A stretch of DNA of 64,000 bases, from the NCBI RefSeq assembly GCF_003311635.1, contig NZ_QEXL01000003.1:143543-207542 (forward strand). The letters run 5' to 3'. Of the stretch, positions 27,975 to 35,209 are shown piece after piece. Made by a program: the position numbers and the translations under genes. Under the pieces are notes generated by a model. It was not told the DNA's origin and ran no database searches. It saw only the letters and a list, made by a program, of their open reading frames with translations. The stretch is from Novacetimonas cocois. GTDB taxonomy: Bacteria; Pseudomonadota; Alphaproteobacteria; Acetobacterales; Acetobacteraceae. Position 1 is the first letter of the stretch; every line of letters begins with the position of its first letter.

Positions 27975-29607
27975 GCGGAACCTCCTGACGGGCGGCGATA
28001 TTCGCCTGATCCAGCGCGGCGTAATCATAGGCGTCATGGGTCACGACGGGGGGATGGACAAAATTTTCCGTCGGCGGGGGGGAGGACGTCCGCCATTCAA
28101 GACCGGTGGCCTGCCATGGATTGTCCGTCGCGCGCGCGCCACGCAGCAGCGACCAGGCGAAATAGATCAGCGGCAGTATATAGGCCAGCGCAAGGATGCT
28201 TGCCCCGGCGGAAGACAGCACGTTGAGTACCTGAAACTGCGCCGGATAGGTCGCATACCGTCTCGGCATGCCTTCGTAACCAAGCAGGAACTGCGGAAAG
28301 AATGTCAGGTTGAAGCCAAAGAACAGCAGCGCCGCCGCCGTCCGCCCCCACATTTCGGGATACATGCGCCCCGTTATCTTGGGCCACCAGTAATGCAGCC
28401 CCGCGAAATAGGCGGACACCATGCCGCCCACCATGATGTAGTGAAAATGGGCGACCACGAAATAGGTCTGCGTCAGGTGCACGTCGCTGGCGAGCGACGC
28501 CAGGAACAGCCCGGTCAGTCCCCCCACCGTGAACAGGCCGATGAACCCCATGGCATACAGCATGGGCGCGTCCAGCCTGATGGCCCCGCCATGCATGGTC
28601 CCCAGCCAGTTGAAGACCTTGATGGCCGATGGAACGGATACAAGGAAACTCAGCATGGAAAACACGACGGCAGCGTAAAGGGATGTTCCGGCCACGAACA
28701 TGTGGTGTCCCCAGACCAGAAAGCCGATCGCCGCAATGGAAATGGAAGACCACGCCACAAAGCGGTAGCCGAAGACCTGCTTGTGGCAGAAGGTGCTGAC
28801 CACCTCGCTCACAACGCCCATTCCCGGCAGGATCATGATATAGACCGCAGGGTGGGAATAAAACCAGAACAGGTGCTGAAACAGCAGCGGATCCCCGCCA
28901 AGGGTGGGGTCAAAGACACCGACACGGAAAAAATGCTCGAACGCCAGCAGCACCAGCGTGATGCTGAGCACCGGCGTCGCCAGGACGAAAATCACGCTGG
29001 TGGCATAAAGCGCCCAGAGCATGAGCGGCAGACGATACCAGGTCATGCCCGATGCCCGCAGTTGATGGATGCTTATGATGAAATTCAGGCCGGTGGCGAT
29101 GGATGAAAACCCGCTCAGGAACACGCCCGCCACGACCGGAAGCACACGCCCCTGCGTATAGTCGGTGGAAAGCGGGGTATAGAATGTCCACCCGGTTTCC
29201 AGCCCGCCCCGGAACAGTCCGTACACCACCAGCAACCCGGCCATGACGAACAGGTACCAGCTGATCAGGTTCAGGCGCGGAAAGGCAAGGTCCCGCGCCC
29301 CCAGCATCAGCGGAACCACGAAATTCCCCAGCGTGACGGGAATGGAGGGAACCAGGAACAGCCAGACCATGACAATGCCGTGCATGGTGAACATCCGGCC
29401 ATAGGTCTCATCCGACAGGATGGCGCCCGTCGGCATGACCAGCTGCATGCGGATCAGGGCCGCCCCGATACCGCCGAGGATGAAAAACACGGTAATGGAC
29501 GCCATGTAAAGCAGCGCGATGCGTTTGTGGTCGGTCGTCAGCAGCCATGACCGCACGGTGCCATCCTGCCACAGGTAACTGCGTTCGCGATCGGCCGTCA
29601 GTGCCAT
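27967..29607 (-). CDS. ctaD: Cytochrome c oxidase subunit I (A2-type heme-copper oxidase)
   Basis: Catalytic subunit, 546 aa, twelve helices, reducing O2 to water with proton pumping. Heme ligand regions are visible: MFTMHGIVMVWLF (low-spin heme histidine), the CuB ligands in YSHPAVY (residues 250-256) and WGHHMFVAG, and VAHFHYIMVGG with the high-spin and low-spin heme histidines. The position that holds glutamate in A1-type oxidases (GHPEVY) is alanine here, with the adjacent Tyr-Ser pair that defines A2-type enzymes such as the Rhodothermus caa3 oxidase. It lies 5 bp after the subunit II stop in the same operon. Confidence 0.95.
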   Translation of the reverse strand: MALTADRERSYLWQDGTVRSWLLTTDHKRIALLYMASITVFFILGGIGAALIRMQLVMPTGAILSDETYGRMFTMHGIVMVWLFLVPSIPVTLGNFVVPLMLGARDLAFPRLNLISWYLFVMAGLLVVYGLFRGGLETGWTFYTPLSTDYTQGRVLPVVAGVFLSGFSSIATGLNFIISIHQLRASGMTWYRLPLMLWALYATSVIFVLATPVLSITLVLLAFEHFFRVGVFDPTLGGDPLLFQHLFWFYSHPAVYIMILPGMGVVSEVVSTFCHKQVFGYRFVAWSSISIAAIGFLVWGHHMFVAGTSLYAAVVFSMLSFLVSVPSAIKVFNWLGTMHGGAIRLDAPMLYAMGFIGLFTVGGLTGLFLASLASDVHLTQTYFVVAHFHYIMVGGMVSAYFAGLHYWWPKITGRMYPEMWGRTAAALLFFGFNLTFFPQFLLGYEGMPRRYATYPAQFQVLNVLSSAGASILALAYILPLIYFAWSLLRGARATDNPWQATGLEWRTSSPPPTENFVHPPVVTHDAYDYAALDQANIAARQEVPHV

Positions 29608-29612
29608 GACAT

Positions 29613-30611
29613 TCAGTTCCCTTCACGCGGGGTAACGGCATCCACCCCCATGCCGGAAGACGCAGAGGGCGATAACGTCTGGAGATAGGCGACAAGCGCC
29701 GCCAGGTCGTCCTCACCCAGCACCCCACGAAATGACGGCATTTCGGTGCTATAGTTTCCCTGTTGCGAACGCGCGGGACCGCCATGCAGGATGGCGTCAT
29801 GCAGAAACGCGCTGTCCACCCTGACCGGGCGCCCGTCAGGTCCCGGCACCATGCTGCCATACAGCCCCACCATGGAGGGCGCGCGGCTGGTATCATGCGC
29901 GTCGGGCGCATAACGCCCCGAGACGTGGCAGCCACTGCATCCATTGCGGATGAACAGCATTTCCCCCGTCGTCGCCAGGCTGCCGCTGGCAGGCGTATGA
30001 TCCAGCCAGTCGGCATAATCGGTGCTGTTGAGGACAACCAGCGTGCCCGTCATGCGCGAATGCCCGATGCCACAGAACTGCGTGCAGTAAAAACGGAACT
30101 GCCCGGAGCGGGTGGCGACGAACCATATGCTCTGGTACCGGCCGGGCAGGACATCATGCTTGATGCGCAGCACGGGGATGGAAAAATCATGGATGACATC
30201 CTCGGACGTCAGCAGCAGCTGTACCGCACGGCCCATCGGAACGTGCAGCATGTTGATCTCCCGCTGGCCGCCGGGATACTGGACCTTCCACATCCACTGC
30301 TTGCCGGTCACATAGATCTGGATCGCCCCCGACGGGGGCTGGAACCCCACCACGTACAGCCGCGCCGCCCACAGGAACAGGATGAAGAAAATCACCAGCG
30401 TGGCCGAGGTCCAGCCGATTTCGAAACGCCAGCTCTTGTGGACCACGGCCTCATGCGAAAGGGGAACCCTGCTGCCCACCCTAAAGCGGATGATGTTGAG
30501 CGTCATCAGCCCGAACACCAGACCCAGTACCGCCAGGCTGATCAGCAGCAGCCCCGCCAGCAGGATATCGATCCGCGTGGCATGTGCCGATGCTTCGGGA
30601 AGCCAGCTCAT
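29613..30611 (-). CDS. ctaC: Cytochrome c oxidase subunit II with fused cytochrome c domain (caa3)
   Basis: Protein of 332 aa. Two N-terminal helices (IDILLAGLLLISLAVLGLVF and TSATLVIFFILFLWAA) precede a periplasmic cupredoxin domain with the aromatic GKQWMWKVQYPGG and the CuA site CTQFCGIGHSRM near residue 175. A C-terminal cytochrome c domain follows, with heme motif CSGCH near residue 222 and a likely methionine ligand in TEMPSF. The fusion makes this a caa3-type oxidase that receives electrons through its own heme c, here plausibly from the ActE or ActA hemes of the adjoining alternative complex III. No clear cleaved signal or lipobox is visible. Confidence 0.95.
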   Translation of the reverse strand: MSWLPEASAHATRIDILLAGLLLISLAVLGLVFGLMTLNIIRFRVGSRVPLSHEAVVHKSWRFEIGWTSATLVIFFILFLWAARLYVVGFQPPSGAIQIYVTGKQWMWKVQYPGGQREINMLHVPMGRAVQLLLTSEDVIHDFSIPVLRIKHDVLPGRYQSIWFVATRSGQFRFYCTQFCGIGHSRMTGTLVVLNSTDYADWLDHTPASGSLATTGEMLFIRNGCSGCHVSGRYAPDAHDTSRAPSMVGLYGSMVPGPDGRPVRVDSAFLHDAILHGGPARSQQGNYSTEMPSFRGVLGEDDLAALVAYLQTLSPSASSGMGVDAVTPREGN

Positions 30612-31420
30612 CCCTGCCGCCGCCTGTGGGCCAGCACCATGACCGTCCCCAGCATAAGCACGGTCAGCACGCCACCGATGCGCAGCAGCTTTTCGATCGC
30701 CAGCGTGTAACGTCCGGTCACCTCGTCATAATGAAAGCACAGCAGCAGGATGGGCGATGCCGCGACACGATCCCCGCGCGCGGCATGCACCAGCGCCTGC
30801 CGCACATCGCCCGGCTGGTATCCGACACCCAGCACATAACCGGACACCATGCCGGCCGGAGTAATGAAGATCAGCCCCATGGGATGGAGATACTGCCCCA
30901 GTTTCGCGTCATATCGCGCGTGAAACCCCACCGCCTGCGACAGGCGCCGGATGCCGGCCGGATCGCCGGTCAGGAAATGCCATCCCTCCTCCGCCCCGCT
31001 GGTGGGGAAACGCGCCATGTCCTCCCCGCGGGCCTGACGGGCCACGGCGGGCGTTTCCGCCGGATCGATGCTGACCACCACCAGCGTATAATCCCCCGGC
31101 GTCTTCAGGCCGCTGCGCGCCAGCGCATGCAAAAGGTCCTCGCGTTCGAGCGCGCACAGGTTGGGACAGGCATAATATCCCATGGAGATGATGGCCGGAT
31201 GCCCGCCAAGGAACGCCCCCAGCGGCAGCGCCCGTCCGGCTGTATCGGTAAAACGGGCATCAAGCGGCAGCGTGCTTCCCGGCCGGGGGGTAAAGGCCAG
31301 CGCCTGCATCGCCCCCTCCTCCGCCCGAAGGGGGACGGCCCACATCAGCATCCACATGCACGCCACTGCCGCCGATAACCCCGCATGGCGTTTCCATGAC
31401 GTCATCGGATAGCCGTTCAT
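30608..31420 (-). CDS. SCO1/SenC/PrrC copper chaperone for CuA assembly
   Basis: Thioredoxin-fold protein of 270 aa that delivers copper to CuA of subunit II. The N-terminal signal ends at LRAEEG. The copper site CPNLC (CxxxC) is near residue 85, with the distal histidine in YLHPMGLIF near residue 180. Unusually for SCO proteins it ends with a hydrophobic helix (IGGVLTVLMLGTVMVLAHRRRQG), so it is likely anchored at the C-terminus. Its stop overlaps the subunit II start (ATGA), and its start overlaps the preceding small gene the same way, showing tight translational coupling. Confidence 0.92.
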   Translation of the reverse strand: MNGYPMTSWKRHAGLSAAVACMWMLMWAVPLRAEEGAMQALAFTPRPGSTLPLDARFTDTAGRALPLGAFLGGHPAIISMGYYACPNLCALEREDLLHALARSGLKTPGDYTLVVVSIDPAETPAVARQARGEDMARFPTSGAEEGWHFLTGDPAGIRRLSQAVGFHARYDAKLGQYLHPMGLIFITPAGMVSGYVLGVGYQPGDVRQALVHAARGDRVAASPILLLCFHYDEVTGRYTLAIEKLLRIGGVLTVLMLGTVMVLAHRRRQG

Positions 31421-31800
31421 GGTCCTGTCCCTTCTTTTGCGGGCCAGTCCGGGATGCCTTCGCGCGCGACCTGCTCCATGGCCTGTTCTATGGGAATGTG
31501 ACCGATGCCGTGGGCAGGATCGGTCCAGCCGAAACCATTCAGCGCGGCCATGTCACGCGCCGCGAATGCCGACATGTCGGCCGCGGGGTCCGACTGCAAC
31601 GCGGGGCGCGACATCACCGGGAATGGCGGGCGGAGCAGACGGTCCAGCGATCCCTGCGGAAACAGCACATCGGCCAGCATCACCAGCCCCCCGACGGCAA
31701 GGCCGATACCCATGCCCCCCACGATCACCGCGCGCAGCGACACATCGCGCGTTTCATGGTGGATCCCCTGCGTGCTGTCGGGTGAATGAGGCTCAGACAT
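31417..31800 (-). CDS. Small one-helix membrane protein of the respiratory operon
   Basis: 127-aa protein with one transmembrane helix (AVIVGGMGIGLAVGGLVMLADV) after a short cytoplasmic N-terminus, and a periplasmic tail containing LNGFGWTDPAHGIGHIPIEQAMEQVAREGIPDW. That GWxDxxxGxxHIPIxxAM pattern occurs in small proteins encoded beside SCO genes and cytochrome oxidases in other proteobacteria, as far as I recall; a function is not established. The start MSEPHSP at 31800 overlaps the actF stop by 8 bp. It could be an assembly factor or an accessory subunit linking complex III and the oxidase. Confidence 0.75.
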   Translation of the reverse strand: MSEPHSPDSTQGIHHETRDVSLRAVIVGGMGIGLAVGGLVMLADVLFPQGSLDRLLRPPFPVMSRPALQSDPAADMSAFAARDMAALNGFGWTDPAHGIGHIPIEQAMEQVAREGIPDWPAKEGTGP

Positions 31801-32839
31801 GGGCGCCATCCATCCGCATCCGGGACGAAGTCGCGCCTTCGCGTTCCATATGTCGCGCGACCAGCAGGGCGCTTCCCCCGCCAAGGACGACAAGCGAGCC
31901 CAGAACCCCGAACAGCGGGAAAGGGCCCATCCATGTCGGCAGGACCAGCCACAGGTTGCGCAGCGTTTCCATACCCACCAGCAGTCCCGCCACCGTCAGG
32001 ACAACACCCCGCCGCGCCTGAAGCGGCGATGCAACCAGCAGCCCGAAAGGCAGCACGAAATGCAGCATGACAATCCCGACGGCCACCATCCCCCACGTTC
32101 CCCGCAGGCGGGGGCCATACCACGCCGCCTCCACCGGCAGGTTGGACTGCCAGATGATCAGGAACTGCATGAAATCCAGATAGGCCCACAGGACCGTCAG
32201 CCCCAGCATCAGGCGCGCCAGATCCGGCGATACCCTTGCCCCCGCCGCGCGTGTTCCCTCCATCAGGACAGCAATCGCGAAAGCCTCCAGCACCGCCCCG
32301 GCGGAGGCAATCAGCCCATAGGCACTGGAACTGAAACGCGAATCGAGGGATTCCGTCAGGTCGATCGCGGCAAACCCGAACGTAAAGGCCAGCGCGATCA
32401 GACCCGCGGGCGCGACACGCGCCAGATCCCCACCCCGCAGGCACAGGGCCCCGAGCCCGCCCCAGACCAGCAGATAAAGCACCACCCGCCCCAGGGCGAA
32501 TGACCCGTTGAGGTAGAACCCGTTGGACAGTGGTCCATCAGGATGCATCCAGGGATACAGGTCGCGCGCGCCCCACATCACCCCCGCCAGCGCCAGCAGG
32601 CCCAGTGGCAGCGTCACGATCCCCCCACGCAGCGCAGGCCCAAGCGCATCGCCCCAGCGGCCGCCGGTCAGGGCATGGACAAGCAGCAGCGCCATGCTGC
32701 CCAGCGGCCAGCCAACCCATGCGGCACAGACCGCAAGCCACGCCGGAAAGACCGCATGCGGCATATGGGCAGCCCCCCCCACGACTGCCGCCAGCGTCGC
32801 CAATGTAACGATGGCCGTCATGTTGCGCGCGCGGTTCAT
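31793..32839 (-). CDS. actF: Alternative complex III subunit ActF (integral membrane)
   Basis: Polytopic inner-membrane protein of 348 aa with about ten hydrophobic helices. ActF is related to ActC but lacks its N-terminal helix arrangement and is thought to be structural. Visible landmarks are DLYPWMHPDGP and a central LTVLWAYLDFMQFLIIWQSNLP, the latter closely resembling the conserved ActF segment (AYMQFSQFLIIWAGNLPEE-like). The ATG overlaps the actE stop (ATGA). The upstream in-frame extension to 33109 is antisense-like reading of actE and was discarded. Confidence 0.9.
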   Translation of the reverse strand: MNRARNMTAIVTLATLAAVVGGAAHMPHAVFPAWLAVCAAWVGWPLGSMALLLVHALTGGRWGDALGPALRGGIVTLPLGLLALAGVMWGARDLYPWMHPDGPLSNGFYLNGSFALGRVVLYLLVWGGLGALCLRGGDLARVAPAGLIALAFTFGFAAIDLTESLDSRFSSSAYGLIASAGAVLEAFAIAVLMEGTRAAGARVSPDLARLMLGLTVLWAYLDFMQFLIIWQSNLPVEAAWYGPRLRGTWGMVAVGIVMLHFVLPFGLLVASPLQARRGVVLTVAGLLVGMETLRNLWLVLPTWMGPFPLFGVLGSLVVLGGGSALLVARHMEREGATSSRMRMDGAHV

Positions 32840-33342
32840 TGCGCGCCCGCCTGCTGTATGGGCGTCATGGCGGCGCGCGTGGCATGCTGGCTGCGCCGCA
32901 GGGCAAAGAGGTACGCGACAATGGCCCAGCGGTCGTCCGGCACGATCCTCTGGGCAAAGCCATACATGATCCCCTGCCCCGATGTGATGATGCCATACAG
33001 GCGTTCTGGCAGGGCGGGTTGTCCCTCCTCCGTTGTCAGCAGTGGCCGGGGCGCGGGAAAGCCCCGCTGTACCACCATGCCGTCGCCTGCGCCCGTTTCC
33101 GCATGGCACGGCACGCAGAATGCGTGATATTCACTGTGCCCACGTCGCAGCAGCGCCATCGTCACCGCAGGAGCAGGATGCGGGGCATCATGATATTCCA
33201 CGCTGCCCTGCGCGATGTCCGCAGGCGCGCTGTCCCGGCTGGCGTAAGGGTTTTCCTTATGCTGTTTCGACATGTCGTCACAGCCCGTGAGCAAAAGCGC
33301 AAGCATGACAGGGATGACGCAGGCGTGCCGCGCGGGGGTCAT
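32836..33342 (-). CDS. actE: Alternative complex III subunit ActE (monoheme cytochrome c lipoprotein)
   Basis: 168-aa protein with a lipoprotein signal (MLALLLTGC, Cys near residue 21), then the typical actE layout: NPYASRDSAPADIAQGSVEY, the heme motif CVPCH, GDGMVVQRGFP, and a probable methionine ligand in GQGIMYGFA before DRWAIVAYLFALRRSQ. It hands electrons from the pentaheme ActA to the oxidase. Anchored to the outer leaflet of the inner membrane, it is the natural donor to the heme c of CtaC downstream in this operon. Confidence 0.93.
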   Translation of the reverse strand: MTPARHACVIPVMLALLLTGCDDMSKQHKENPYASRDSAPADIAQGSVEYHDAPHPAPAVTMALLRRGHSEYHAFCVPCHAETGAGDGMVVQRGFPAPRPLLTTEEGQPALPERLYGIITSGQGIMYGFAQRIVPDDRWAIVAYLFALRRSQHATRAAMTPIQQAGAQ

Positions 33343-33830
33343 GAGCCGACCAACTCGATGGACAGCGGATCATGACGGGCCAGTATTTCACGCACGCCAG
33401 ATATATCGCTCGTGCACGCCACGACGACATGGCCGCCTGCCATGACATCGCGCATGGCGACGGCATCATCCACCGGGTCATACAGGCGCGGCAGGCGCAT
33501 CGTGATGAAATAGCCGAAGATCCCCGCCAGAACCGCGCCCAGCACCGCCAGTTCAAAGGTCGCGGGGATATAGGATGGCCATGAAAGGTCCGGCCTGCCA
33601 CCGATATCGAGCGGATAACTGATGGTCGTGGCATAGGCCTGCATGCCAAAACCGCCCAGCCCCCCCACCATGCCACCGCCCAGCATCACCAGCGGCAGGA
33701 TGGACCATGCGCCCTCTTCATTCTGGGGTTGCGTCGCGCCATAGGTTTCAACCGCACATCCCGGCACCTGTCGCAATTCGGCGGCGGCGTCATGCATGGC
33801 GGATTCGGTGATAAATGCCGCGACGATCAT
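33339..33830 (-). CDS. actD: Alternative complex III subunit ActD (DUF3341)
   Basis: 163-aa membrane protein of the DUF3341 family. A short cytoplasmic N-terminal domain (VAAFITESAMHDAAAELRQVPGCAVETYG) precedes two helices (ILPLVMLGGGMVGGLGGFGMQAY and FELAVLGAVLAGIFGYFITMRLPRLYDPV), with DISYPLDIGGRP-like sequence between them and a ferredoxin-like C-terminal tail. These are the hallmarks of ActD, which packs against ActC and ActB. Overlaps both neighbours by 4 bp. Confidence 0.92.
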   Translation of the reverse strand: MIVAAFITESAMHDAAAELRQVPGCAVETYGATQPQNEEGAWSILPLVMLGGGMVGGLGGFGMQAYATTISYPLDIGGRPDLSWPSYIPATFELAVLGAVLAGIFGYFITMRLPRLYDPVDDAVAMRDVMAGGHVVVACTSDISGVREILARHDPLSIELVGS

Positions 33831-35209
33831 GGGTCGTCCCCCAGCATCGCACGCATTTCAGCCATCGCCAGCATGGGAATGAAGCGCACAAGCAGCAGGA
33901 ATGTCGTCAGGAACAGGCCAATGGTGCCGCACAGCAGGCTCCATTCCCACACGGTGGGCGTATATTGCCCCCATGCGGATACAAGCTGCGTGCGCGCCAG
34001 GCTGGTCACGATGATCTGGAAACGCTCTAGCCACATGCCAATCAGCACGCCCAGGCAGATCGGCCAGACCACCGCCGACTTCAACCGGATCGCGCGCCAC
34101 CACAGCAGTTGCGGAAACACGATGTTCAGGATGATCGTGCCCCAATAGACGGGCGCGTACAGGCCATGCAGCCTGAAGGCGAACATGGTCCGGTCGGCCT
34201 GATCGGGGCCATAGAATGTCGAGAAGACATCCATGACATAGGCATAGGCGACGCAAAGGCTGCTCGTCAGCAGCAGCCTGCCCAGCACATCGACATGCCG
34301 GTCGGTGATATAGGGTTCCAGTCCCAACGCCGGCCGCAGCGGCAGGATTACAAGCAGCACGATGGCAAAACCGGACAGCGCCGCGCCGAATACGAAAAAT
34401 GGCGGGAATTCGGTGGAATGCCACCCCGTTGCGGCACCCCCCGCGAAATCCATGCCGACAATGCTGTGGACCGATACGACCAGGGGCGCCATCAGGGCTG
34501 CCAGCACGCCATAGACCGGGTGGTAATGCCGCCACTGCCGGGCGGAGCCACGAAACCCCAACGCCAGCACGCCATAGAACACCTGCTGCCACCGGCGTTG
34601 CGCCCGGTCACGCAGGGTTGCCAGATCCGGCAGCAGCCCGAAATACCAGAACAGGATGGAACAGGTGACATAGGCCAGGATGGCAAAGAAGTCCCAGACC
34701 AGCGGGCTGCGGAACTGTGCCCACAATCCCATCGTGTTGGGATAGGGAAACAGCCAGTAGAAGAACTGCGGCCGCCCCAGATGCAGGATGGGGAATATCG
34801 CCGCACACAGTGCCGCGCATAACGTCAGGCTTTCGGCCAGCCGGTTGAGCGACGTCCGCCACGGCGCGCGCAGCAGGAAAAACAGCGCGGAAATGAACGT
34901 GCCGCCAGAGGCGATGGCGATCCACCAGACATAATTGAGGATGTCGAAGCCCCAGGCCACAGGCCAGTCGATTCCCCATATCCCCAGCCCGGCATAGAAC
35001 AGCCATGCCACGGACACGACGCCCATCCCCACCAGAAGCAGCGCCACGCCAAGGCACATCCACCACCACATCGGCGCCCACATGCCGCCATCCGGGCGCA
35101 GGGTCGCCACACAGACGCGCTCCGTCAGGGAGGCGGGAGTTTCCTGCGGGTAAATGAGGGGATCATTCCCCTGTGTCACGTCCACGGCCATGCCCGCGCC
35201 GCGCGTCAT
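33827..35209 (-). CDS. actC: Alternative complex III subunit ActC (NrfD-like quinol-binding membrane subunit)
   Basis: 460-aa NrfD/PsrC-family protein with about ten helices. ActC contains the quinol site near the periplasmic face and putative proton paths. The sequence opens with WWWMCLGVALLLVGMG and FDILNYVWWIAIASGGTFISALFFLLRAPWR, then AAIFPILHLGRPQFFYWLFPYPNTMGLWAQFRSPLVWDFFAI, all strongly like characterised ActC. MWLERFQIIVTSL also matches. ATG overlaps the actB stop (ATGA). A start 6 codons later (35191) is possible. Confidence 0.95.
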   Translation of the reverse strand: MTRGAGMAVDVTQGNDPLIYPQETPASLTERVCVATLRPDGGMWAPMWWWMCLGVALLLVGMGVVSVAWLFYAGLGIWGIDWPVAWGFDILNYVWWIAIASGGTFISALFFLLRAPWRTSLNRLAESLTLCAALCAAIFPILHLGRPQFFYWLFPYPNTMGLWAQFRSPLVWDFFAILAYVTCSILFWYFGLLPDLATLRDRAQRRWQQVFYGVLALGFRGSARQWRHYHPVYGVLAALMAPLVVSVHSIVGMDFAGGAATGWHSTEFPPFFVFGAALSGFAIVLLVILPLRPALGLEPYITDRHVDVLGRLLLTSSLCVAYAYVMDVFSTFYGPDQADRTMFAFRLHGLYAPVYWGTIILNIVFPQLLWWRAIRLKSAVVWPICLGVLIGMWLERFQIIVTSLARTQLVSAWGQYTPTVWEWSLLCGTIGLFLTTFLLLVRFIPMLAMAEMRAMLGDDP

